From: Siphonodentalium dalli | Lineage: Eukaryota; Mollusca; Scaphopoda; Gadilida; Siphonodentaliidae | DNA length: 64,000 nucleotides | Direction of reading: 5' to 3' | Assembly: GCA_032622095.1 (NCBI GenBank) | Contig: CP136067.1 | Location: 51,375,899-51,439,898, forward strand | Shown: positions 10,961 through 23,138 of the stretch, one piece after another | Position numbering within the stretch: the first letter of the stretch is position 1 | How the letters are laid out: every line of letters starts with the position of its first letter | The notes under the pieces: generated by a model | Told to the model about the DNA's origin: nothing | The model's input: the letters and a program-made list of their open reading frames with translations, nothing else | Databases searched by the model: none | Translations under genes and position numbers: made by a program

Positions 10961-11602
10961 CGCATATATAAGAGAATGCATTGGCACAGGATAAAAAAAA
11001 TCCCGACTTCCGACTGGATTTGATATAGCGGGTCACATTTATGACTAAATCCTGAATTTTGTTTCATTTTTGAAGTTTTTTGAAATTTGTGAAATTTGTG
11101 AAGTTTTTTAAGTTTTTGAATTTTTTTGAAGTTTTTGAAGTTTTTCGAAATTTTTGAACTTTTGTAAGTTTTTGAAATTTTTGAACTTTTTGAACTTTTT
11201 GAAATTTTTGAACTTTTTGAACTTTTTGAACTTTTTGAACTTTTTGAAGTTTTCAATGCGAGTGTCACTTTAACATTATCCCACAGTGTGCGCCATGCGT
11301 TACTTTAACATTCATCCATAGTGAGTGTCACTTTAATAATCATCCCCAGTGAGAGCCTAGTGTCCCTTTAAAATTAAAGACTGAAGCTACCCCACCGAGA
11401 TCATCACGTGATATACATGTAGATACTATACCATTCATATGGAAAAGTCGGGATATAACCAGCGGGTCATGTCCGGACATGTCCAACCGGTACAAGTAGA
11501 CCGACGCGTGGGCGGAGAATATAGGTCAAACACCAACGGTAGTACTGCAGAGAATGTAGGTCAAACTGTCTAGACTGCCACCAACTGGGGTGGGTATCAT
11601 CA
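10889..11602 (-). repeat. Right terminal inverted repeat of the 8.2-11.6 kb element
   Basis: Reverse complement of 8211-8926, near-identical, including the 10-bp iterons at 11046-11250. It ends in tatcatca followed by the GCGGGT target duplication. Confidence 0.92.
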
Positions 11603-13723
11603 GCGGGTGACCCTCTATATGTTGAGGTATTCTCAATTCTCCAATAATGATAACAATATTGTTACCATCAAGTCGTGCCAGATTCGACGTCAGCGGTTAT
11701 TGGTATGCTTTCAAGTCAAGGGCTTGCACCTGTTTACATACAGGTTAATTACATCCTACTTTGTCTGCGTAGGTGGTCAGGAAAAACCACCGAAAAACCT
11801 CTTGAAGTGGAAAACTGCTTTCCGAAACCAACTTCTCTAATACAGCTCGAATGTTCGAAAATTCATTTTAATTGATAAATTGTGCAACACAAAGCTGTGC
11901 ACACACACACTATATAGTGTAATGACTTAGCGACAAAAAAATTTCATATTGGAACGGACTGGCCAAAAGTGCCATTTTTTATATTATGTCAAGTTATGTG
12001 TGCTCTTTCAGAAAGTGAACAGGTTTCTGATCAATATTAACCCTTGTGTCCAGTATAAATCCAAGATAGCGGCCAAATTAAATCATTATTTCACCACAAC
12101 GATACAACTGGTATACAATTTAAGGCACATGAATAATAAAGGCGTCATTCCATCCGGTATTGTCATATTTTGAAGATATTACCATTCCAGGCTGACCAAA
12201 TTTGAAAATTATCACTTTTTGGACCAAACACATGAAATTTTTTCATAAAATCATTCTCGTTTCAATTATTTCGGAATAATAAACAGACAATTTCTCAAAA
12301 CTGTTTCAGTGCAGATCAAAGGTTAAGATCTTAAAAATTTCAGAAATGTATACTGCAAACAAAATATACAATATCTAGGACAAATTCGTAACCATATTTT
12401 AGACATTTTGGATTATGTTACCCATCACCCCAAAAATCATGAAATTTTGTTTTTGTGATAAACATCCGATAGAACATGGATGAGAATCTATAAAGGACAC
12501 TATTCGATCACATTTCTAAATACTGTAATTTCAATTACACACACAATGACCAAAGTTGAAATTTACAACTTTTTCGACTAAAATATGCAATTTGGTAAGA
12601 AAATCCTCGTCATTTCAAATATTTTGGTCCAATAAATGGTCATTTACACATAGGATATTTGCGATAGTTCACAATTTTTGGTCTTAAATGTTTTGGACAT
12701 ATCTACTGAAAACAATGAATACATTTTCTGTGGTTAATATGTAACAACGTTTCAGAAAATTTGGTTTATGTTACCCCTCACCCCAAAAATCACGAAAATG
12801 TGACTTGGTTGTAACGATTGAATAAATCTTTGGTTAAATCTTATAAGGTGAGTTTTTCGATGACAATTAGTCATATATTGTTATGTAACAATCTCATTGA
12901 CAGTATACTGTTTAAATTTACAATTGTATGCCTAATAACAGCTATATTTTATGGTAAAATAACCATCATTTCAAATATTTTCAACCAATATATGGGCAAT
13001 TTCTCAAACATTTCCCAAGATCGTATACCACATGCGGCCTTGAAAGTTTCGAAAATGACTGTCGAATACAACACATTTAAAGGTGTATACATGTCATGTC
13101 TTGGTGAAATAGAATAAAATTCTAAAAATCTATTATACCATAAATAATTTGAAGGTGTTGACTTATATAATCTACAAATGTAGTATACAAGAGGGGGTAT
13201 ATATAGACATGTAGTTCAAATCACAACTTTAATTTGTCTATCAATAATACACATAACATAAAGATGGTCTATCTTTGTTTATACTCTGTGCTTGTGAGAG
13301 AGAGAGAGAGTATCTAACTATAAGGTGTGCGATGTATGCACAGGCACTTTGTATAAAACATTATTTACATAATATATAAGACAAGGCCAGACATCTTTCG
13401 GTTTCCGATTCCGAAATTTGTTGCATTTCTGACTCACCAAACCGATTATGGCTGCGTAAACGGCATTTTCGCTTGTTTTTCTTCTTTCAAAAGTGAATAA
13501 AAACCTCCTTACACTGTCTCAAATACAGTGGAATGTCTAAAAACAACTGTTGTATACTTTGAAGTGAGAAAATTGCTTCAAACCAGACCGTTAACATGCA
13601 CACCACCGGAACGAGTTTGCAGCAAATGAGATACTCGTTCTCATTGGTCGATATTTATAATACATAATGTTTTTTTTTACCGTGTTTTTGTAAACAAAGC
13701 CACGTGTGTCGTCAGTTGAGAAG

Positions 13724-13998
13724 ATGGACACGGTCAACAAGGCTGTTGTTTGTGGTCACAACGTCGTTGTCACAGGGCAGGCATGGACTGGGAAATCACA
13801 CCTATAGTTTCTCAAATAGTAAAGATTACAAAGAAAAATGTTAGCTTTCTTGGATAAACAGCTTTATGCAGCACATTACTTGGCAATAATGCAATGACCG
13901 TTCATTTTTTTTTTGGATTTCTCGACGGCCGCCTTTCAACCGAAGAACTTGCCTCCAGACTACAATCAGTTGACTTCAGAACGTCAACACGCGGTTGA
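13724..13998 (+). pseudogene. PIF1-like DNA helicase fragment
   Basis: From the ATG at 13724 the translation contains NVVVTGQAWTGKS, a Walker A box of the PIF1 helicase type (normally G-x-AGTGKS) in which the second Gly is Trp. Stops and a frame change follow, but in the next frame the pattern resumes with VSQIVKITKKNV, then LLGNNAMTVHFFFGFLDGR and LSTEELASRL. This is the order seen in PIF1-like proteins between motifs I and Ia and just before motif II. Motif II (Walker B) is not seen. PIF1-type helicases unwind DNA with ATP; this copy is broken and too short to work. It lies in the 1.25-kb segment present only on the left side of the inverted element, so it was probably brought in by a secondary insertion. 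Confidence 0.65.
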
Positions 13999-14513
13999 AG
14001 TGAAGGACAACAAAACAGTTGGGAATTTCCAAGTGTTGATAAATTTCTATAAATATCTACCAATCAGGAAGAGGGTCAATTTTTCCCCCGATTAATGGCG
14101 ATTGGGGCCATGTTTATGGTTTGGTTAGAAAGATTTCTACCACTTGAAAGTATAAAACAGGTTTATATCAGCATTCTGCAGCATTGTACAAGGTGAAGAG
14201 GGTTTGTATCTCTTTTGGGTGTAGCGATATACGCGACAATACCATTTACCCGACCGTAATCGGTGCAGTGAGTCAGAAAATCAACGTTGACGACGTACTG
14301 CGCTCATTCCGTACCGAATTAGTGACCGCCCCTGTGGTAGTATATGATGTATATATTTCAATATGTTTTTGCTACAAGTTCCCCGTGGATGTATGCTGTA
14401 TTAACGTATAAAACAGAAGTGACAATACAATGTAATCGAACGCCTTCAGTCGTTTGTGATTACTGTTCAACTGTCCGTGTGATAATCGTCTACAGAGTAC
14501 TGAGTGCGGCTGG

Positions 14514-15810
14514 TCAGTTAGGCCACACATAAACTGTTCCACGACAGTTCTTAAATTCACGTTTGTTATGTTGTACCTGTATAACTATAATGTGCATAGT
14601 CTGATCATTCCAGCGGATATATAGCAACTCATAGATTGTCATGTTATAATCACCGGTGACCATGTTGATACATTGAACAAATATTTTAGGCATTCTTAAT
14701 ATCACAATTACAACTGCATAATTATGTGCACATTTGCACATGTTACAAGTTTGGGATTTGCAACAACACTTGCTGAGTTCTGAACACACAGCTGCAGCTT
14801 CTGGTAATGTAGTCCACAATGGTTTACATCCATGATCTTCAACTGTCCATTACCAGTCATGCGGGCCATGTATTGGAATTGTTATGTCATGACAAGTGTA
14901 CCACAATCCTGCCTGGTATATGGCTCATATCATATGCTGTATTAGGGCCCCTTTTGAGCGACAAGTTTTAGAGAATTCTCTTCACATGCCTCGTTATCAG
15001 CAACTTTTGACAACCTTTATCATAATTAATGGTAATGAAACATTCGAGTTCTTTGAAAATATATGAGGACGAATCTAGTTGAATAAAAGGTTGATTCGCC
15101 TTTAGAAGAAATGTACATGTATCTGTGATAACGGGATAATATTTCCATGCTATCCAGAAACTTTTTCTGCCCTTTATATGGAAGAACAAAGTGGTATCAA
15201 AACCAGATATCGAATGAAAATTGGGTAGTGATAACAATTGTCATCGCCCAGAGCGGAAAATGTGCTGTTGTCATGGTACAATGTTTTAGTTTTGCCTGTT
15301 CCTAGAGAAACACATGTATCACCACCACTGTTAGCATCCGTAAACTTTGAAAACAGACCGATGACCATTACCAGGACATCTGTGTCAACAATCCGAACAC
15401 GGATGGTCGGTAGCCCAAAAGAAAGCGCATGGATAATGTGCGGCACAATTATAATATCAGCTTCCTCCTGACAACAGTTTCTCAAGATTTACTAGGAAGA
15501 TTTTTCTATTTTGAGAGTTGACGAACATTCTGTCCTGTTTAACACTTTATCATCATGTTCTGACGCATTACTTTTCAGGAATACAAAAAGTTCAAGCTTA
15601 TTGTCAGAATGACGGAGGAAGTCGTTCCATTTTTTTTGGAATCTTAGTTTGGCCACCAACTTTTCGTCCAAGACCTATACCACGATTCTCATTAGTGCTG
15701 CCTTTTGTGCTGCCTTCAAAATACCTATCACACACAACACACATGACATTAACACTTCTTAGTTTGTAGAGTAGAAACTTCATTGGTGACTGTGTAATCA
15801 TTAACAGTAC
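14514..15810 (-). pseudogene. Decayed marine-invertebrate repeat-protein gene, minus-strand copy
   Basis: Read on the minus strand from 15810 downwards, pieces in several frames line up in the order I know from a large uncharacterised protein family repeated in bivalves and cnidarians. First comes a RYFEGSTKGSTNENRG segment with KVGGQTKIP (15604-15801), then EEADIIIVPHIIHALS and VDTDVLVMVIGLF (15174-15485). Next is LPNFHSISGFDTTLFF with GRKSFWIAWKYYP (14968-15237), and last LWTTLPEAAAVC with a Cys-rich tail CCCKSQTCNMCKC (14514-14830). Several frameshifts and stops separate the pieces, and the N-terminal part is missing. The Asp/Glu motifs suggest a nuclease-like fold, which is inference. High copy number suggests a transposon origin. 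Confidence 0.7.
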
Positions 15811-15939
15811 ATGTAGATCCTATCGCAGGCACAATTATATGCACAAGAACGCCTCCATCAAATATCTTGCACGTACTTCCAATATTTTATTTCTTGTAAT
15901 AGTGTGTTCGAACATTTGGGCAGTGCAAAAAACCCGAAA

Positions 15940-16560
15940 TCGCTTCTCCGCTATTCCAAACGATCAAGTGCAGGAACAGGAGAACATCAAATTGAAAGGA
16001 AATGGAGGGTTGATATGTTTAAAAGAGAGCTCATCGACAATAACGAGATGGCTATAACTCCCCAAACCAGACGTGTTTTTCTCTCATGAGAGTCGGCTAT
16101 TTCCCCCGCTTTATCAACAGGAGGTAAATTCAAGGGGACACAATCTGATTTGCTGGGATGTATCCAGGAAGCAATTGGAGATATATCGGACCCACCTAAA
16201 AATGTTCAGTGCAAGATAGTTTATGGAGGCGTTCTTGTGGATATGATTGTACCTGCGATATAGTATCTACTTTTAATGATTACGCCCAGTCACTAATGAA
16301 GTTTCTACTCTACAGACTAAGAAGTGTTACTGTCATATATATGTGGTGTGGGACATATGAAACGAGCTGCCTACCAGGTGGGATTGTGGTACACTTGTCA
16401 TGCCAAGCTGCAGCTGTGTGCTCAGTACCCATTAAGTGTTGTTGTAAATCACAAACTTGTAACAGATGCAAATGTGCAAACGCTGATTTACCGTACACAG
16501 TGTTATGTAGATGTAATTGTGTGCTTAAAATATTTGTTCAACGTATAAACACAGGCAGCG
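15940..16560 (+). pseudogene. Same repeat-protein gene, plus-strand copy with internal deletion
   Basis: On the plus strand, SAIPNDQVQEQENIKLKG and a following GG-L-x-E pattern (15946-16057) match the N-terminal part of the family. This is followed by GGVLVDMIVPA (about 16225) and TFNDYAQSLMKFLLYRLRS (about 16270-16330). The frame then jumps directly to the C-terminal Cys-rich end (AAVCSVPIKCCCKSQTCNRC, about 16405-16480). The central EEAD, DTDV and GCDTT blocks are absent, so this copy has a large internal deletion. Together with the minus-strand copy it forms an inverted duplication. Confidence 0.7.
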
Positions 16561-17788
16561 GTGATTATAACATGACAATCTATGAGTTGCTATCTATCGG
16601 CTGGTATTATCAGTCTGTGAACATTATAGTTATATAACATAACAAACATGAATTTAAGAACACAGTATAAACAAAGATAGGCCATCTTTATGTGTATTAT
16701 TGATTGACAATTTAAAGTTGTGACCTGTAATGCATATCTATATATACACCCTCTTGAATAATAGATTACATAAGTCAATGCTATTGGGTCAAATATATCC
16801 ATTAATGGTATTATAGATTCTTTATTTTTATTTTATTTCACCAAAACATTACATGTATATACCCTTATATGTGTTGTATACATATTCGATGTTCATTTTC
16901 GAAACTTTTAAGACCGCATATTGTATATTATTGCATATTGCCATTATATTGGTTGAACATATTTGAAATGATCAAATAAATTGTTATTAGGCATACAATT
17001 GTTAATTTCAACAGTATACTGACAATGAGATTGTTACATTATCATATATGACGAATTGCGATCGACAAACTCACTTTATAAGATTTAACCAAAGATTTAT
17101 TGAAATCACATTTTCGTGATTTTTGGGGTGAGGGGTAACATAAACCAAATTTTCTGAAACGTTGTTACATATTAAACACATATAATGTATTCATCGTTTT
17201 CAGTATATATGTCCAAACCATATAAGACCGAACATTGTGAACTATCGTAAATATCCTACGAGTAAATGACCATTTATTGGACCAAAATATTTGAAATGAA
17301 GAGGATTTTCTTACAAAATTGCATGTGTTTTGTCGAAAAAGATGTTATAATTCAACTTTTGTCATTGTGTGTGTAACTGCCATTGCAGTATTTATAAATG
17401 TGATCAAATAGTGTCCTTTATAGATTCTCATCCATGTTCTATCGGATGCTTATCACAAAAACAATATTTCATGATTTTTGGGGTGAGGGGTAACATAATC
17501 CAAAATTTCTAAAATACGGTTAAGAATATGTCCTAGATATTGTATGTTTTGATTAGAGTATACATGTCAAGAAATGCTAAGACCTTAACCTTTGATCTAC
17601 ACTGAAACATTTTTGAGAAATTGTCTGTTTATTATTCCGAAATAATTGAAACGAGAATGATCATATGACAAAATTGCATGTTTTTGGTACAAGAAGTGAT
17701 AAATTTCCAATTTGGTCAGCCTGGGTTGCTACTATCTTCAAAATAGAACAATCTCAGGTTGAATGACGCCTTTATTATGCATGCGCCT

Positions 17789-20700
17789 CATATATTCACA
17801 TACACTATCAACGTGATCGAATGACACATTATATATGCATATACACTATAAATTACGATAAAGCTCTTTCTTCATAGATAAGGTGCGGTACGCGCATTTC
17901 AAAATTGAAATTGACTTATATTAATGATTGTTCAACAAAGATAATTATTTTTATTATGATACACATTTTTTTTCTATAATCTGCATGATGTTCATGCGTT
18001 ATATGAATATCTGTTTCTCAGAAATATAATAATTCAACATAAGCATATCATTACCTTATTTAAACGTCAATTCATATGATCACTCAAATGTTTGAAACAA
18101 AACATTTGAAACTGACCCGGTCGACAAGAAGCTTCGTGTAGAAATGACACCAAACTATCTATAATCATGCAATACTAGTTACAGCATGACATCTGTTCAT
18201 TGGTCTTGCACGACGCGATAATACATCTCTCACTCATTAACACGAACGGCGAATTCAATATTTGTCGGCTAATCTGTTCTGCTTTTAAACGCTGAAAACT
18301 ATCATATGATGTGCATCCTAGTCGTATACATATGTATACTCCACACTGTAAACTGAGATGAAAGTACAAAATTGGTGGCTATTGGTAAGGTAATAATATA
18401 GTTGCAATGATGAAGTTCGAGTCCATGCACGCGCATGGTTCGAGGGTTTTCCGTTTCCTAATACATCCCGTTGAACAAGACCGGACAACATATCCTCGCG
18501 CAAATACGCAAATAATGAGAAATATGTAGATAATGTGATTATTTGATTCTGAAATAAGCAGGTAATGGACTTGTGTCCGTCATTTCGTTGAAACCACATG
18601 TTACAGTGCGTACACCTGAAAAGTCTTGAGTTGGCTATTTTGTCATTGTCCGCACATAATCGGCTTAGAATCGCCTCATAATGGGTCGATAATGTGACAA
18701 ACACTCTCATTTTCAGCACATTATCGATTCACAATGAGACGATTCTAATATCTAAGAATATTATCTATACCTAAAACATGAGATATCATAAGAAGATAAG
18801 CAAATGTGCAGGTTTTCAGGAGAATAGGCTGGACTGAAAGTCGACTCAGGGAAATATCACTTGCAACCCTTGGGTTAAATATTGACTAGAAATGAAGCAC
18901 TTAAAAGAGTTTTCACCCACTGATAGGTGATAACATTGGTGACATTCACTAAACCTCACGTTGAAATGGGGTAGGTGTCTTTCTGCGAACAGAAACAAAT
19001 GCATATGTAATAATTGTCTTTGGTCAGGATATGTACACAAAATGTGGTTATTTTATGGTTATTTCTCCCATAACTATCAGCTATTATGCTTGAAAAGGTG
19101 TTGCTATGAAGATTGCTATGCTGTTTCTATTGATGCGTGGTGTTGGGATGTGATTGTGACCTAGCTCTTATGGTTATTTAAGATTTGTGAAGAATAATGT
19201 TAATTATCACAGGTTTATCATATTTTAATAAAGACTAGATTCTGGCAAAATAGATAACAATTTCCTGTAAGATTCAATGACATTCAGTTTCATTATACGT
19301 CAACAGTTAACACTTTTGATTTAATATGCATATCTCTGCATACATCAGTGCATTTACAGACCGGTACAACTGTAAGGACAAGGGCATGTCGCAATAGCAC
19401 AGCCAGGCGGCCAGTTGACAGTTAACGATTCGAGCGAAGAAAGGGCCATATTTGCGATTGCACTGCTTTGTGGTAATGGGTTTGTACACGAACACTTAAC
19501 TTAAAGGTACGCTATCCGATATGATGGTCCCTTATCATCAGATTATAACAACAAAAACAACATTTCTCGAAATGCCGCTTCGGTTGTCGGAATCGAATCG
19601 ACTAATTGCCAAAACATAATGCTAATAATGCGAATATCTGCCATGCGCCAAATATGCCACATGGTGCAAGAATAACATAATTTAAAAATCGATATATGAT
19701 AACTTTGATGGGTCGGTTCCTCGACTCGAATCAAATATTTGTTACACCGAAGCAAAAGAAATAGTAATTTAAGAGCGTAATTCGGATTATGCGTCATTAC
19801 GCACACAACAGCAATGGATGTAACCCATTTTCTCGAAATTTGTATCAGTAACTTTCGACATTCGGTGCTTCTGTAAGATTATGCCAGGACAATAGTGTAG
19901 CTTATATATTTGTAGAAATAATTAGGCTGATCGAAATTGTTACTCACATCAAAGAACGCGAAAGACCAGACATTTTGATTCTTGTTTCTTTTTAATATAA
20001 AACAACTGGCTGGCAATCATAATTCAGTCAATATACTCAGATCTCATATATGCTTAAAGGGATGGGCAGCCTTCGTTGTGGGTTATACTTAGAAATAACG
20101 TTTATCAAATTATGATAACTTCCTCAAGAATATACTAATAGTATACCATAATGATGGTATGAATGCGATATTATTCACAAAACACGCTTTGTGTCAGAGA
20201 AAATGCAAGTCGAGTGTTGTTAATTTCTCACAAAAAGCGCAGTGAATTGTTTATAAGCAGAGTCACGATATTGCGTCATTTCCTTATTAAGATTCGCACG
20301 TATACGTCGGTTGTAAAACTCCTAATTTGGTGCGTCTACAATATACAACTCACAATACTATCATTGTAAATTGCTTATTTGTTATGTACTACCATATCTA
20401 GGAGAAAATACTAACTGGATTGAAAAATATTAATCTCTTTACAATAACAGTTATATTATGTACATGTTTTCTGTCAGATCGATTCCCAATCATGATGTAA
20501 CGTGGATTAGCTGGATTTTGAACTTACAGTGGATAGAATGGGTCGATTAAGATAGAAATTGATTTGATTTGAATTCGATTGTTGATGCAGTGAATACTAT
20601 TATCTTCGCCTACCACAGCGTAGCGGAACATTTTCAAAGAACGATCCGGTATTTCCGAGTGCTTGTCTATAAACAATTGGTTCTGTAACGTTTTTTATGT

Positions 20701-21585
20701 TTGTTTACGTAGAACGAAAAACCTAAACAAAAGATCTAATACGTCCTCATAGTGGTGAACATCCATACCAAATGAATGACATTGAGATCCGAGGAATACT
20801 GTTCAAGTTATGAATTGAACAGACATCGGACGCACCAAAACGTCAACATTTCCAGATAAACAAAGATGAATAACTCTGTAATGGAAAATCAGATAAAAAC
20901 TATTGAACACTCTATTGAATGTCCTTCTAGTATTGAACATCCACATCTTAGGCGGACGGACGTCTCGATGCACGCTCGGACAGGTGCATCTCTTTGGTAT
21001 AACATTATAACAGTATGATAGCAAGTTAGCATGACCCACGAGCATCAAAGCAATGTTGCGGGACACACCAGCGTCATAGCAAATTCGCAACACCCTTAAT
21101 TTGGGCTAACACGCAACAGATCGTGAAACAATTTAATTTTGTTTAATGCAATGTGAGTGGAACGTGGTCAAACTAGATGTACATCTACACGAAAGTATAA
21201 GAATACCACAAAAACAATGGGCGGATTTTAAATGTGACTATAATTTTAACGGCATCTCGTGGTTGTTCCAGTGTTGTTCTGGTTACACATTAGACCATGC
21301 CACGAATCTCTACTTTATATACGCCCGTATAGATCATATTCCGCCAGTAAAAAACATTGGCACTTTGTGACGTTATGACAGGGAAGTCTATACCATTTAA
21401 CAAACAGTGCGGGTAATATCTTTCTTAGTGTATATCACTCTAGATGAAGGTCCCAGCTTGAAATTGCAGGATTTAAGTGACTTTGTGTGTGAGTTTGCTT
21501 TTCCCCGGGTAATTATTCAATGTATATTGCTATAACGGTTCACAATCTGCCTTCATAGTTCAATGTTATGAAGTTTCGTGTCAGA
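17789..21585. other. Non-coding stretch with scattered repeat fragments
   Basis: No supported gene. The minus-strand frames at 18175-18720 show only one C-x2-C pair and no recognisable domain. A single diverged copy of the 174-bp repeat lies at about 20740-20960 (cctcatagtggtgaacatcc). A block at about 21280-21480 (gaccatgccacgaatctctac to gacttt) is related to 54965-55190. Confidence 0.55.
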
Positions 21586-21589
21586 TTGA

Positions 21590-22016
21590 TTTATTGAGGG
21601 TTTAATGTCGTTTTATCCACTAAGCCATACATGTATCACGAACAAGAAAAGAATCAGGTAGGAAAAAAGAGCGTAGTGAAGCAACTGTATAGATACCCCA
21701 GACAGTGTATTGTATTAAAACAATGGGTTATGTACAGATACAAGCACCCAAGAGAAAAAGATTCAGCTTGGAGTCAGGAATATAAATTCAAGAACTGACT
21801 AGTGTACAAGCATAATATAACATGCATACAATTAGTACAAGAATACATAATCAATAGCAATAAATCATAATAAATTAACAAGGCTGCACATCGAAATATG
21901 TAAAGTAGCTTCCAACATCAGCTTTTGCATTTACAAGGTATTTATAATATTTGATGAAGCGCATATGGACATTTATCAATGCGTCGAGCTTACAGTCGAG
22001 CGGATGAGACAGAATG
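21590..22016 (-). repeat. LINE-type 3' tail
   Basis: On the minus strand the sequence after the ORF1 stop runs into ggcttagtggataaaacgac, attaaaccctcaataaatcaatc, a short A-rich simple repeat of the kind that ends mollusc non-LTR elements. No ORF2 endonuclease or reverse transcriptase segment lies between. Confidence 0.55.
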
Positions 22017-23138
22017 TTATCTATCGATCGGCCAACCGACAGCTTTAGTCCGTAAATACTGTTTGGTGTCTTTTAGAGCTAATCGTTTCTCATCAATCAT
22101 CTGGTCAAACTTTGGCAGTTCAAATATGAACCTCTCTTTCTGAGAGTATAAACGTTGGAGTGACTTTGGCGATTTTTGTTTCGAAGCAACAGGCGAATAT
22201 ATTGTTTTCGTAGCAACTGGCTCAACCTGAGTGGATTGTTTGGGAGCAACGGTGGCATCTGCAGAAGACGTTTCCATGGCCTGCGATACAGTTTATGGAA
22301 CATGAGATATATCAGTAATGTCAAGTTGTGTTGCTTGTGATAAACGAATTATTTTGGTCTGATTGTTATCTGTCTGCGTGCTGGCATCAGCACACTTTTC
22401 GTAGAAACGACAGCAAAGTATGTGACTGGTTGAATCGATGGTCGAGTACCAACTATTTTCTATGTTTTTCAGCCTTACGCCTTTGAATGTTTAATTCATA
22501 GTCCCATATGGAACATGAACGATGCGAACCTTGACAGTTTGAAAAGTTGTTTGGTCTTGTACAATCCCTATGATCATGTCCAGTAATAGAACAGCGATCA
22601 CAGATGGTTTCTTTGCTATTACAAAGTTCACATGATTACATGCCTGACAGTAATGGATTTGGAAAATAGGTACTTAATTATATCGTCATGTACCCAACAC
22701 TGGGCCAACATTCAATGCCAGTGGATGTTCGCCCCGATTGAATGTCAGAAGATAGATGTTCAAAGGAACTTTGTGGTCCACGAACTGTCTTTGAAAACAT
22801 ACGGACTTCTCTAACTGCATGTGATGCCAACTCCGCCAATACTCAACACAGCTCTGCTACAATTCGATGTCTTGTGAGGAGTATCCATCACTGGTGTTTG
22901 TGCAACATATGTGAGTTGCAGACGAGCGTCGGGTTGAATTTTTTTGAACTTTCAATAAAAAAAGAGCCACTTATTGACCCAGTCATAATTGTTCAGCTAT
23001 GCTTTGTAGAGTTTTGTTAATGTCAAATACAGGAGGTTTCTTGACACTTGGATCAAAGCCAAGAACCAAGTACTGAGGATATAGCTCAGCATTAACATTC
23101 TTACGATCAAAACATGTTTCTTTGGTTTGAGTTGCCAT
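22017..23138 (-). pseudogene. Decayed LINE ORF1 (gag-like, CCHC zinc-knuckle)
   Basis: Read on the minus strand from the ATG at 23138. The first frame opens MATQTKETCFDRKN and stops at 22983. In other frames the usual ORF1 order continues: PHKTSNCSRAVLS, then VPLNIYLLTFNRG, then a zinc-knuckle region CDRCSITGHDHRDC with a following NCQGSHRSCSIWD, a basic stretch, and STQTD. After one TAA stop the same frame continues from 22277 to the stop at 22017. The order (RNA-binding fold, PHKT-N-SRG box, LTF box, CCHC knuckles) is that of gag-like ORF1 proteins of Jockey/I/Nimbus-type LINEs, which bind element RNA. At least three frameshifts and several stops make it non-functional. Sequence 23139-23700 on the same strand probably includes its 5' untranslated region. 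Confidence 0.8.

Larger units (their letters stand above)
8211..11602 (+). mobile_element. Young ~3.4-kb element with ~715-bp terminal inverted repeats and 6-bp target duplication
   Basis: The sequence from 8211 (tgatgatacccaccccagtt) is matched in reverse complement from 11602 inwards. In the outer 330 bp I could find only one mismatch, so the element is recent. Termini are TG...CA. It is flanked by a perfect 6-bp direct repeat GCGGGT at 8205-8210 and 11603-11608, the expected scar of insertion. The arms contain 10-bp iterated repeats and GCC-rich palindromes. The 1.9-kb interior carries a small transcription unit: TATA box, C2H2 zinc-finger ORF, small ORF, F-box-like ORF and poly(A) signal. 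No transposase, integrase, polymerase or reverse transcriptase is visible. Long TIRs plus 6-bp duplications are known for Polintons/Mavericks, but those usually start with AG. Family assignment is therefore open; it may be a non-autonomous relative mobilised in trans. Confidence 0.9.
12122..17788. mobile_element. Old 5.7-kb element with ~1.15-kb inverted arms and duplicated decayed gene
   Basis: The left arm (about 12122-13290) and right arm (about 16655-17788) are inverted copies: aataataaaggcgtcattc pairs with gaatgacgcctttattat, and tctatctttgtttatactctgtg near 13270 pairs with cacagtataaacaaagatagg near 16660. Arms differ at many sites, so the element is old. Inside each arm a block of about 355 bp is tandemly repeated, marked by gttacccctcaccccaaaaatca at about 12416 and 12771. 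The interior holds two oppositely oriented remnants of one repeat-protein gene and a PIF1-like helicase relic. Exact ends and a target duplication are not resolved. Confidence 0.75.

Noticed and set aside
13301-13312. Short (GA)n run near the left arm boundary
   Set aside because: Only about 12 bp; ordinary low-complexity sequence.
14034-14095. NFQVLINFYKY resembling the reverse transcriptase region of Gypsy elements
   Set aside because: Too short and without any catalytic motif; the better-supported content nearby is the PIF1-like helicase.
18318-18719. 133-residue minus-strand frame with CTHCNMWF
   Set aside because: One C-x2-C pair without following His; overlaps another open frame; no other coding signal.
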